NCBI GenBank assembly: GCA_037367355.1 | Contig: CM074697.1 | Coordinates: 4,216,001 to 4,280,000, forward strand | From: Neoscytalidium dimidiatum | Taxonomy: Eukaryota > Ascomycota > Dothideomycetes > Botryosphaeriales > Botryosphaeriaceae | Length of the DNA stretch: 64,000 nucleotides | Reading direction: 5' to 3' | Shown here: positions 1 to 11,448 of the stretch, in pieces | Layout: each line of letters starts with the position of its first letter | Position numbering within the stretch: the stretch's first letter is position 1 | Position numbers and translations under genes: made by a program | The notes under the pieces: model-generated | Told to the model about the DNA's origin: nothing | What the model saw: the letters and a program-made list of their open reading frames with translations, nothing else | Database searches by the model: none

Positions 1-838
1 TTCCATCTGTTATGGGCCACTCTCCCAGCGAGATTGCTGCCGCATATGCGACGGGAATTCTCTCAGCCTCTTACGCATAAGCTCTTGAGATTTGTTCTTA
101 GCTTGAGTGGAGAGCAAGCATTGGCGTCGCAGCAAGCAACTCGCCATCTAGCATACCTGTGTCTAGAGACCTAAACGTAACTAAGGAAGTAAAAGCTACC
201 TTCGATGAACACAAGACCTTTGCCGGAGAGCTTCAGGTTGACACCGCTTATCATTCATATTACATGCTGTCCTGTGCTGATCTTTATCTGGAATCATTGC
301 AATCTTGCAAGACCAGAGTCAATCAGCCAAGCACTGGTTGCACCTGAATATCTAGAGTGCGCGGAGATGCATCTTTGCTGGATGGTAGTATTGACTATCT
401 TTCCGGCCAGTACTGGGTAGACAATATGGTGAAGCCCGTGCTCTTCTTACAAGCTGTGGATTTCTCACTGCGAACAGCCCAGAAGTTTGAAAGCGCTGTG
501 GAATTCGGACCTCACCCCGTATTGAAGGGTCCCGTGACCCAAACGTTCGAATCAGCGCCGCAGTGATGCCCACCGTACACGGGTCTCCTGCAACGTGGAT
601 TACACGACGTCAAAGAATTTCCTGGTGGCATTGGATTGTTATGGGCCCATCTCGGTCCTTCATTCATCGACTTTTCCGGTTATCGCGCAGCTTTCAACGG
701 TTTTGGAGGAGCAAAGCCGAAGTTACTAAAATATCTACTATCTGATTCCTGTGATCACGACAAGATTTACTGGAAAGAAGGTCGTGTCTCCCGAAACTAC
801 GTCTCCACAAATAGACACCGCACGAAATACTTGGTCGC
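1..838 (+). pseudogene. Polyketide synthase remnant, acyltransferase part (5' half, cut by the window edge and a Copia insertion)
   Basis: One frame (first codon at base 3) reads as the acyltransferase domain of a reducing fungal polyketide synthase, the part that loads malonyl units on the carrier protein. Visible are GHSPSEIAAAYATG around base 20 (family motif GHSxGE, catalytic Ser present), AYHSYYM (family YHSHHM, a His-to-Tyr change of the kind RIP makes), YWVDNMVKPVLF and FGPHPVLKGP. Four stops interrupt the frame, near 87, 108, 345 and 566. A one-base shift lies just before 838, because the HEILG motif that should follow is in another frame. The gene resumes at 14,656 beyond a transposon. 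It is therefore non-functional. It was probably the core enzyme of the locus that includes the questin-oxidase-like and FAD-monooxygenase genes. The family call is firm; the product is unknown. Confidence 0.85.
834..838. repeat. Left target-site duplication (GTCGC) of the Copia element
   Basis: GTCGC here is repeated at 14,651-14,655, exactly outside the other LTR. A 5-bp duplication is normal for Copia integration. Removing one copy and the element puts the PKS HEILG motif back in one piece with the downstream dehydratase frame. Confidence 0.9.
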
Positions 839-1046
839 TATTGAACTGGTTAGTTGATGGGGTGCTGTATTAAGCAGTAATGATCAGTAGAATGAATGAA
901 TTGGCATGCTGGTGAAAAACACCGAATGAGGGTAATTATATACATTCAGTATACGCTAATAAGTAAGCGAAATTGGTGGCGGAATTAAGTGTAAAAGGAA
1001 CGTGCTATAATAGAAAAAACAATAACTATAATACTAGTATTTAATA
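839..1046 (-). repeat. Copia LTR, left copy (3' LTR of the minus-strand element)
   Basis: The 208-bp copy matches 14,443-14,650 base for base once C-to-T and G-to-A changes at CpA/TpG are allowed. The outer ~150 bp keeps TG and CA dinucleotides, while the inner end is fully converted (GTTTGACA in the other copy reads ATTTAATA here). A purine-rich strand just inside (reverse complement of 1047-1060) fits a polypurine tract. Confidence 0.9.
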
Positions 1047-3276
1047 TACCCCCTTCGTAAGATACGTAGAGTCTTACGAAAAGACCGTAGGGAGCCTTAT
1101 TAAAAGCTATAGAGGTGTTACTTTTATCGTATTAGTATAATAATAAGTAAAATCTTTCTTATAACTTACTAAGTACGTATTAATAATTAAAATTAATAAT
1201 TTTATAATTTTCTAGGTAGTTAGAAGCGTAAAGAACGAAAAAATAAAGAGTATAGTAGTAGGAAGATAGTCGTATAACGTAATATCTATATAGAATACTA
1301 GTAAACGAGGTACTTATAACTCTTATAGAGGAAAGAAAGTTAATAGTAGAGCGAGAATAGCGAGTATATATAGAGTATTTTCTACTAGACGGTCGGCGAA
1401 AACGTAACGTTTAAATATAGTAGTAGGCGTAACGTTAGAATAAATAATTTACTATATTATATAGAACTAACTAGAAAACCTATAGTATTAAATAGGTTTA
1501 TTAATAGATAACTATTAATTACTTCGTATTTAATATATTATATAAATTTAGTAACTATACGAAAGTAAGATATTATTATCTTATAAGTACTTTCGTTATA
1601 CTATTAACTACTATTTTAGCTATCGGCGTCTATTTTAGCTTAATTATCTATATTTATACTTTCTAGCGAAGCTAGTATTAGTATATATTAATATATCGTA
1701 GGCTAGTATTAAGTTTTAGTTTTAATTTATTTATAAGCTCTAGTATTCGCCTATTATCGTATTATATTTTAATTTTATATTCTAGATTAAAGCTTATATT
1801 CTTAAAGAATCTTTTCTATTAAATAATATAGCGAGCGGTTTCTAATAGTACGAGAAGTTTAGCTTTAGTAGTAGAAGTTAAAACTATACGCTACTTTCTA
1901 ATACTCTAGTCTACTAGTATACTAAAAAGAATAAAGATAAATTCTTAGTAGCTTTTTCTTATATTCGTATTCGTAGCGAATAAGATATTACTACTAGCTA
2001 CAAAAGTACTTTCGTCTATATTAGAGCCGTCTATAAAGAGTACTCTCCTTTATATATTTTTTAAGTATATAAGTATTTACTTCGCTAGTCTTTAATAGTA
2101 CTCTAAAGAATTTTATAAGTATTCTAAGAGCTTAGACGTTATAAAAGTAATATTAGAGCGTATAAATATAGAAGTAAAGTTAATTAAACTAACTTTACTC
2201 TAGTACTTATAAATTTAAGTAGAAGTTATCTATCTAGTATTTTTCGCAATTTACTTCTAGATAGATAGTAGTATTAATATCTTAATACTTTTATCGATAT
2301 AAAAACGCTTAATAAGTATCTTTATATATAACTCTTATAAGAGTTATATATACCTTCTATTTCTATTCTATATAATCTATACTATAAGAAACTATTATAC
2401 TTTACTAATTAGGCGTATTTTATAGTACTAGAAGAGCTTCTTTTAGAAGCTATTAATATACTTCTTATAGTTCTTACTATAGATAACGATAATATCGTCT
2501 ACGAAGAAGAAGACGATTAAATATTTATTTTTAAATAGATATAGAGCTTCTAGTACTTTCTAAAGCTTAAGCTCTTAAAGAGTTTTATAGAGATACTTCT
2601 ATTAGAGCGCTAGTACTTATTTAAGGCCGTATAGTACTCGTAGTAGACGTAGTATTTTTCTAAGCTTAATATTTATACCGTTTAGTAGATAATAGTAGAC
2701 TTTCTTATCTAGAATAATATAGGGGAAGGCGTTTACTACGTCGTACTAACGAGTTTCGAGGTTAAAGACGGTAATAAGTACTATAAGGATTCTAAGTATA
2801 CGTAGAGCTAATATAGTAGTATACGTATCTTAAGCGGTATACTACTTATTCTCTCTTATATATATTCGTATCTTATACTTCGTTAATTAGCCGAATTTAT
2901 TAAGTTTATATTTAAATACTTTAGTAAGTAGTATAATCTATTTCTACTTATTAATAGCTTCGGTAATTAGTACTTTCTTCTAGACGTTCTTTACTTAGAG
3001 CTTTCTTATTTTCTCTTATAGAGCTTCTAAGAACTACTCCTTATACGAATAAACGAGTAGCTCTTTATAGTTACGTAGTTTAGAAGAAAGATCGTATACT
3101 TTAGCTTTTAGCCGTATTATTTTCGGTAAGATAGACTAGGCTACGTAAAAGGCCGTCTTATACTAGTAGTTTTACTATAATAAAGCTACGTAGGCCGTTT
3201 TTCTAAACCTAGTACGGCGTCCTTTAATAATATTAAAAGAGTTAATTTTAGAAGAGATTTCTACTACTCTTAAGGC
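1047..3276 (-). pseudogene. Copia pol, reverse transcriptase-RNase H part
   Basis: This is the C-terminal half of the Copia polyprotein, read on the minus strand from 3,276 down to 1,047. A diagnostic reverse-transcriptase active-site string FFVDDII is visible at about 2,480-2,510. The N-terminal half (gag to integrase) lies at 11,449-14,442, on the other side of the nested Gypsy. Many in-frame TAA/TAG codons make it non-coding today. Confidence 0.7.
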
Positions 3277-3281
3277 CTAAT
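3277..3281. repeat. Left target-site duplication (CTAAT) of the Gypsy element
   Basis: CTAAT flanks the Gypsy LTR here and again at 11,444-11,448. The direct duplication dates this insertion after the Copia insertion, because it lies within Copia pol. Confidence 0.85.
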
Positions 3282-4022
3282 TATAACGACGGGGTCTCTA
3301 CTACTAGGCTTCGGAGTTATCTAGTAGGTTCGGGTTTATCGAAGAATTTATCTTAAAGACGAGAAAAGAGAAGTAATAATAGAATAAGAAGTTACGTAAT
3401 ATAGGAGTTTAGTAGGCCTTATTACCTCTAAGTTAATATAGTATTAAATTAGAACTTTAAGTTAACTACGAGGGTTAAATACTATCTAACGAGCGTATCT
3501 ATATATTATAGAAAAGCTATAATAATCTAGGAATTAGAACGACTATTAGATTAGTCGTAGTATTAAATTAATCTAAGAGTTAGATTAGTACTAAGGCTTC
3601 TAATCCCTAGATAGGCCTAATAGATTCTATATAACTTAGGCGTCTATCGCTTTTTTTTTAGAATTTAACTTCTACTAGTACTAGCGGATAATATTACTAC
3701 TATACTCTTATTTCGTAGTATTTATCTTTATCGGCTTTTCTACTTTCCGTCTATACGGCTCTTCGTCTTCTATAGACTTCTACGTTAGTCTATATCTTCT
3801 TTCTAGTCGTTACGCCCGTAGGCGTTCTTTTCGTACGGGCGGTCGTTATCGCCTACTAGTATTCTTATACGCGCTATCGTTCTATATTTCTAGTCTTCTT
3901 ATATAGGCTTAGAAAGTATAGCTCTACTATATATAAGATTCTTAAGGCCTTACGGCTCTTTTCCCTATATAGGCTTACGACTCTTATAGCTATAAAGCCC
4001 GTATATTCTAGAGTTCGTAATA
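3282..4022 (-). repeat. Gypsy LTR, left copy (3' LTR)
   Basis: This is 741 bp, the same length as the copy at 10,703-11,443 and clearly homologous along its whole length, with differences mainly C/T and G/A. The termini TA...TA are explained by RIP of the canonical TG...CA. Confidence 0.9.
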
Positions 4023-4135
4023 CTACCTCCCTCCTTAAAGATCTTCGGCCTAAAGATTTATTCGTTTATCTATATCTTTCTAGGCTTTTCTTATCTCTTT
4101 ATTTTTCTTTATTATAAGTATTTTCTATAATACCT

Positions 4136-4860
4136 TCTAAGCGTAAGCGCGACGTATAGTAAGCTAAGCGTAAGTATTTTAGCGCGAAGATTAATTCTTT
4201 ATATAATCTTCTAGACTTAGATATACTAATTCTTTATACTCGTTATCTTTTATTAGAGGAGAAGAATAAGGCGGTAGTATATCGTATTACTTTAGAATAC
4301 TCGCGTTACGGCGAGTATACTCGTCGCGGTAATATCTATTACGACGCTAGTAGTACGAAAGAGAATAATTATAAGTTCTTCTTAATTCTATTTAACTAAC
4401 TCTAATCTTTTTTTTCTAGTCGTTCGTCTAGAGCGTACTATTATAAAGGTTACTACGAATAAGATAGAGGCCTTAGATACTATTTCTAAGCTAATATCTA
4501 AGTTACGCGCCGCTTCGTCCCGTCTAAAGTATTCTCGGAAATAGAAGGTCTTACTATAATATCGCGGTAGCTTAATACTAAATAAGAAGGCGTAGTCTAT
4601 TAAGGATCTTAAGGAGCTAGATCGCTTAGAGATAGCTCGCGAGGCTAGAAATTCTATTAATTCTAAGAGCGCCGAAGGAGAGCGATTAGTAAAGCGTATA
4701 TATAGTAACGTCTTAGCTAACGCTATTACGGGTCCGTTCTATTTTATTAGATCGTCTAGCGTTAGTTCCGCTACTATACTATCTAAGAGTTCCGAGCTAG
4801 TTAATTAGACGCGGTAGTCTTCGTTTTCTAATTTTAATTTTAGATCTTTTATTTTTAATA
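4136..4860 (+). pseudogene. Opposite-strand ORF in the 3' region of the Gypsy element
   Basis: Between the end of pol and the 3' LTR, the plus strand, opposite to pol, has an unusually open frame. It begins ATA CCT TCT AAG (ATA is what RIP makes of ATG), then reads SKRKRDV and a basic helical stretch through about 4,390. A second open stretch at about 4,440-4,810 reads as Lys/Arg/Glu-rich helix (KELDRLEIAREARNS). Most stops are TAA/TAG and would be Gln if a C-to-T change were undone. The same place in the second chromovirus (27,051-27,640) has a comparable frame. Function is unknown; it could be an accessory antisense gene of these elements or a chance frame. Confidence 0.45.
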
Positions 4861-7800
4861 AGTTAGCGGTATTAGTCGATCTAGATTTTAATAATAGAAC
4901 TCGTTAATAAGTCGTCTATATCTATTATAATTTTCTAGTAGTTTCTAGATATCGTTCTATTCTCCTTTCTACTTAAAGAGATATTAAAATTAACCGTTAA
5001 TATAGCTACTATTAAGAATCTTTTCTACTTTCTAATCTTAGTTCTCGTCGGCGTTCGAATTTTCTAGAAGTATTTCTTTCGTATAGGTTATAGTTTTAGC
5101 GTTTCTTAGCGCTAGTTCTAGAAGGAATATATAGAAAATAGAGTATATCTATATTATTTCTAGTAGTTCGAGACGGAAATTAATCTTTCTAATTTTTTCT
5201 TCGATTTTAAATAGTTCTATTTTCTTAAAATCTAGCTTATTATTTAGTCGCCTTATTTTAATATTTTTTCTAAGAAGGTAGACTTTATCTTTCTTCTTTA
5301 GCTACGGTATCTTCTAGTACCGCTTATTATAGTATTTATCTATTCGTAGAATTATAAATTCTAGGTCTAGATATAATTATTCGTAGAATATCTTTAGCTA
5401 GTCGGCTTTAAGAATTCCTTTTTAGGCTAACGATTTACTCGGTATCGACTTCTTATAGGCCGATAGTTCGTAGCTATAATTAGCGTAGAACGGCGATTCT
5501 TATATTATCGATATCTTAGAGCTATTATACGCGAACTAAGCTAGAGGTAGTAATTCTATCTAGTTATCTTATACGTAGTTAAAATAGTAGCGTAGATATT
5601 ACTCTAGCGTTTAATTAGTCCGTTCTATCTATCCGTTTATCTACGAATATATTATAGTTAAGAGTTTATATTTCGCTCCGAGTTATTTAGTAAGAGTCTA
5701 TTAGAATTATAATATAAATAATCTATCTTTATCTAATATAAGTTCTTCTAGTAATCTATAGTTACCGAGAATAGTTCTTAAAAACGTATATATAAGATCT
5801 TTCGCGTTTACCTTCTTTAAGTAGGATAGATAATACGCGTATTTCGTTATTCTATCTATAATAACTAGTACTAAGTTATATTTAACTCTAGTAAGTAGTT
5901 CTTCTAACTTAAATAGGTCCGTAATAAAATCTAGCGAGATAGATTACTAAGGGCGCTTAGATACTAGTAATAGCTAGAGTAGTCTATAAGATACGTATCT
6001 TACTATCTTACTTTAGATATAAAGGTCGTATTACGTAACTATTCGCTAGACTATTCTTCTAAGCCCTAGAAAGTAATAATTTCTTATAATTCTCTTAATC
6101 GTCTTCTCGGTTTCTTAATAGCTATATACTAAGGCCGCGTATATATTCTTTATAAGTTTCTCCCGTAGTTTTACTAGAACGTAGATTAATCTTAAAAATA
6201 GGATTATTTCTTCTACGTCTTTAGTTACCTAGGGGTCGTTTTCTAGATTTCTAATTTCTTATACCGTAGCGTCTTCCGTATAGACTTCTTAGATTCTTCG
6301 TTTCTATTCGTTACTTTCTAGATATATCGCTAAGGCTATTAGCCTAACTAAGATAAGCGACTATTTAGGTTTCTTCTTTCTACTATATATAGTGGAGATC
6401 TAGCGCCTATTAGATATAAAAGACCTATCTTTCTACTCTACTAGTATTACCGGTTACGGTTCCGGCTTTTCTTCTATATAGTCGGCTCTTCTACTTAACG
6501 CGTCTACGTAAGCGTTCTCTAATTTCTTTTAATAGATAATCTTTATATTATAGAATACTAATTCTTTAGTCTATCTAACTTATCTTTAGTTTAGTTCTTT
6601 CGTAGTAGTAAAGTATAATAGGTTTTTATAGTCGTAGTAGACTATAACTTAGTATTTAGCTTCTTCGAGATAATATCTCTATTCTTTAAAAGCCGTAATA
6701 ATAGCTAGAAGCTCTTTATTATAGACGTTATAGTTTCTTTTTAGACCTATTATTTTCTAGAAATAATACGCGATAGAATATAGTCTATCTTACTTATCTA
6801 GCTAGCTTAAGACTACTTCGATAGCGTAATTTAATATATCGGTTTCTACTATTATAAGTAGATTAGAGTAGAATAGTCCTAAGACTAATACTTCTAGAAA
6901 TATTTATTTTAATAAGTTGAAAGTATTCTACTATCTTTCTCTCTATACGAATCTATATTTCTTTTTAGTTAGATCTATAAGCGGAGCTAATATCTTTATA
7001 TAGTTTAAAATAAACTTCTAGTAAAAGTTAGTAAAGCTAAGAAAGAATTATACTTCTTTAATAGTTTTCGGCGTAGGCTAATCTCTTATCGCGTCTAGTT
7101 TCTTTTTATCTATACTAATATATCCTAAGATAACGATAAACCTAAGGTACTTAGTCTTCTATATATACTATTCGCTCTTATCGGAGGCTATTTAGAGGTT
7201 CTATTTCTCTAGTATCTATAGAACTTTATATATATACTTAGTATATTCTTTAGATATTTCCGAGTATATTAGAATATTATCTAGATAGGCTAGTATAAAT
7301 ACGTTTAAATACGATTATAGTATATTATTAACTAGACTCTAGAATATAGCCGGTATATTAGTAAGCCTAAATAGTATTATCGTATATTTATAATATCCGA
7401 ATCTTATTTAGAAAGCCGTTTTCTATTCTTCGCCTTCTTTTATCTAAATAAGGTAATAACCTTCTCTAAAGTCTAGCTTAGTAAAGTATTTAGCTTTTCT
7501 TAGTCTATTCTATAATTTATTAATACGTAGTAACGGGTATTAGTTTTTTATTATAATATCGTTTAATTATCTATAGTCGATATAGAGGCGGAGCTTACTA
7601 TTTTTCTTAGATATAAATAAGATAGAGTATTCGGCTAGTAACGTAGAGAGTCGAATATATTCTCTTTCTAGATTCGTTTTAAGATACTCTCTTAGTACTT
7701 TAGCCTCGTTTTAGAGAAAGTAGATAGCTTAAACAACTACGCTTTAATAGAGGTATTTTATAGTTCTATAGCTTATACTCGAGTAATAATTCTTTACTTC

Positions 7801-8094
7801 TTTCTTAAAATAGTTCGGCGTATCTCTAGAATTTTAAAGGTACTTTCTCTAGTCCCATAGTATTTTCTATTATACGTATCTAGTTAAGAATTCTATCTAG
7901 CGAGCTATACCTCTAGTAGATCTTCTTTAAATAGTCTTCTTTAAGTAGTCGGGGAGTATCGACTTCTAAGGTCTATTTTCTAATTTATACTATAATTCGG
8001 CGTTCTTATTTTAAGCTAGGCTTAATATAAAAGACGTAAGCTTATTTTTCTCGTTTTTTTATACGTAGTAGAGCGTTAAGAGATATCTCTTTAG

Positions 8095-8275
8095 CCTCTA
8101 TTAGATATTTTCTAGATAGCTTTAGCTCGTAGCGCTTTTAGCTCTAGTTCTTTAGCTCTAACTTCTAGCTTTAGTTCTCTAGCTCTAGCTTCTAGCTCTA
8201 GCTCTCTAGCTCTAGCTCTTAGCTCTAGCTCTCTAGCTCTAGCTCTTAGCTCTAGCTCTCTAGCTCTTTTATCTT
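8095..8275. repeat. Hexanucleotide-like tandem repeat (TAGCTC)n inside the Gypsy element
   Basis: Roughly thirty imperfect copies of a TAGCTC/TAGCTT hexamer occupy about 180 bp of the Gypsy internal region. It lies upstream (in element sense) of the reverse transcriptase, so it may have encoded a low-complexity linker between gag/protease and RT. A slippage origin is likely. Confidence 0.8.
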
Positions 8276-10702
8276 AAAGTTCGCGAGATATCGCTTATAA
8301 TTATCTTTTAGAAACGTTATAGTTTCTATACTCTAGCTAATATATAGATCGTAGGTTTTTAGCTAAGATATTCTAAGGACGATATCGTAATTTAGACTTA
8401 TTATTACGTCTAGATTAATTCGTTTATTATAATCTTCGAGGGTTATTCGTATTTAACTAGTCTCGATTCTTATCTAGCTCTTACCGTATTCTATTAATAA
8501 TCTATCGAATATACTAAGTTTATAGAGGCGTTTCTTTAGTTAGAATAGTAAGTTATTCTTTCTAAGAAATTTAGGATCTATAAAATTTTCTTACGCTCTA
8601 CTATTAATTATTACTAACGTAGTAGTTTCTTTAATTATAACTAGTACTTCTAATAGCGTTTTAAGTTCTTTCTATTTATAAGATATTCCGTTTAATATTA
8701 AATATATAACTTAGTTAAGAGATCTTTATACTAGTCTCTTCTAGAGTCTCTAACTAGAAAAGTCGTTTAGTTTTTTAATATCTCGTAGCGTATATACTTA
8801 TTCTATTTTTTAACTAGAATTAAGATATTTTTTTACTAAGTCTATCGTTTCTACTTAATCTTACGCCTCTAGTAGATTTATTCGTTACGTATCTAGTACT
8901 AGAAGGTTAGTTTATCGTATTTTTTATCGGGTACCTACTATAGAGTACCGTAGCTTCGCGTAGCCGTACTATAGCGGTAGAGGATATAGACTATATCGCG
9001 TAAATACGCGAGGTTCTATTATTACTATATTTCTTAGGCTTCTTCTTCGAGCTAGAATATTACCTTATTAGCTATTTTTAAGAGTAATTTCTTTTAGAGA
9101 TACTATACGCCGTTCTTAAAGAACTATAAGCTAAGTTTTTCGTTCTTTATTTAGTATTATTACGGTAATAGATTTATTCTTAATCTAGGGGTCTAGTAGA
9201 TCGTAGAGATATAACTAAATTTAATATTTCTTATATTTTCGTACTAGTTTAGATATTCTACGATCTAGCTAATTATAGCTTAATTCTATTATTACTTAGT
9301 ATTTTCTATTTTACTAGATTCTAGTATACTATCGTAGAGCTCTTTAATTTCGCTATTTACGAGGTCTTTATTGATTAAGAGGTACTTTTTAATATCTTTC
9401 TTCGTAGCCTTTTCTAATTTCCGAAGTATTATATTAAGTCGTCGTAGCTTACTAGAATACTATCTTATAGCGTTCTTATCGCTCTAGTAGATAGTATAAT
9501 CGTCGTTATAATACGCTATCTAGCTTAGAGCTATATAGTCTACTATCTTTATAGTAGTAATTTCTTATAGCGCCTTCTATTTCTAGATAGCTACCGCTAT
9601 TTCCCGTAACTCTCTCTTTAAGTATTTATATTTTACGCTCTATTTATCTCTATATTAAATATATAGTTCTTTCTTATAGAGCTCTTTTTCTTTCTTACTC
9701 TATTTTTTTTTTTTATTCTTATTATTATCGTTCTTCTTATTCTTATCTTTATCTCGCCGTACTATATTATCTATTTCTATAGCGTCGCCTCCTTCTTAGA
9801 TATAACGAGGCCTAGCTTATCTTAAGATATTAGTATTATACTTTTTTTTATCGAACTATCTCTCTATACGACGCTTATTTATAAATAGAGCTAGCTTAAT
9901 TATATTATTAAGGGTTTCTAGTTTCTTATAGTACGTTATAGCTTTTTTAATCTTATCTCTTAGTTCTTAGTAGTAGAAGATACGTAGCGTAAGATTAGAG
10001 TATTCGTCTATAAAGTATACCGCGTCTTAGAACTTAGCTACGTAATCTTATATCGTTTCTTTCTACTTTAGGCTTATAAGAGTTCTAGTAGCCTAATAGT
10101 TTTTATTAATATTACTAAAGACTACTTTAAGCTACTTTATAAAATTTTAATAGTCGCTAAAAATTATTAAGATTACTTCGAACTATAGATATATAGGCTT
10201 CTTCTAGTATTCGCGCTTAAAAGATTAGAACTATTATTTCGTTAATTCTCTAAGATAGATACTAGCGTATAGAACTTATTTAGCGGGGCCGGCGAAGTTA
10301 TCGTATATAAAGTATATATAGTTATTTAGCTATATAATAAAGACTTAGGTCTTTTTTTAGTCTTTATAGTATAAGTCTAGTTTTAAGACCTTAATCTTAG
10401 TAGCTAGTAGTAGAGCTAGTATTTAGATAAGCTAGATACGTAAGATTACGTTTTCGTTTTAAAGTTCTAAGATTATATTAAGTAGCTTCTTATTAGTCGG
10501 TATATTAGAGTATTAGTTTTCTACTACCGTACTATATTACGGCGGTTACTATAAGTCTAGAATATTCTACGCCTCTTATATATACTTACTACTAGATACG
10601 TCCGCTATAATAGCTAATACTATTAGTACTTCTTAAAGTAAGAAAATACTTTCTATTTTCTAGTTAAATCGCTTTCTTTTCCTATAAGAATAGTAGTTAA
10701 AG

Positions 10703-11443
10703 TATAACGATAGAGTCTCTACTATTAGGCTTCGGAGTTACCTAGTAGATTTAGGTTTATCGAAGGGTTTACCTTAAAGACGAGGAAAGAAAAATAATAA
10801 TAGAATAAGAAGTTATATAATATAGAAGTTTAGTAGATCTTATTATCTCTAAGTTAATATAGTATTAAATTAGAACTTTAAGTTAACTACGAGGGTTAAA
10901 TACTATCTAACGAGCGTGTCTATATACTATAGAAAAGCTATAATAATCTAGAAATTAGAACGACTATTAGATTAGTCGTAGTATTAGATTAATTTAAGAG
11001 TTAGATTAGTACTAAGGCTTCTAATTTCTAAGTAGGCCTAATAGATTCTACGTAATTCGAGCGTCTATCGCTTCTTTTCTAGAATCTAACTTCTACTAGT
11101 ACTAGCGGATAATATTACCGCTATACTCTTATTCTATAGTATTTATTCTTATCGGCTTTTCTACTTTCCGTCTATACGGCCCTTTATTCTCTATAAGCTT
11201 CTACGTTAGCCTATATCTTCTTTCTAGTTATTACGCCCGTAGGCGTCCTTTCTATATAGGCGGTCGTTATCGTCTACTAGTATTCTTATACGCGCTATTA
11301 TCTCGTATTTCTAGTCTTCTCGTACGGGCTTAGAGAGTATAGCTCTACTATATATAGAATTCTCGGGGCCTTATAGCTCTTTTCCCCGTACGGGCTTACG
11401 GCTCTTATAGCTATAAAGCCCGTATATTCTAGAGTTCGTAATA
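10703..11443 (-). repeat. Gypsy LTR, right copy (5' LTR)
   Basis: This 741-bp copy begins TATAACGATAGAG and ends GTTCGTAATA, and is followed by the CTAAT duplication at 11,444-11,448. It is the 5' LTR in the element's own orientation. Confidence 0.9.
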
Positions 11444-11448
11444 CTAAT

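Larger units (their letters stand above)
3282..11443 (-). mobile_element. Ty3/Gypsy chromovirus, full length, RIP-degraded, nested in Copia
   Basis: The element has two 741-bp LTRs (3,282-4,022 and 10,703-11,443), both starting TATAACGA and ending GTAATA, and a CTAAT duplication; total 8,162 bp. Minus-strand coding is shown by a purine tract, reverse complement of about 4,023-4,038, abutting the left LTR, by reverse-transcriptase strings LRLYIDYR (about 7,545-7,600) and YLDNILIYS (about 7,264-7,290), and by an integrase C-terminal/chromodomain-entry region near 5,050-5,300 (DKVYLLRKNIKT, INFRLELLE). Order on the minus strand is gag, RT, integrase with chromodomain, then 3' LTR, as in fungal chromoviruses. 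Stops are dense. An oddity is the opposite-strand open frame at 4,136-4,860, listed separately. Confidence 0.9.

Noticed and set aside
8095..8275. Separate satellite locus
   Set aside because: It lies wholly inside the Gypsy internal region and is best explained as slippage in the element.
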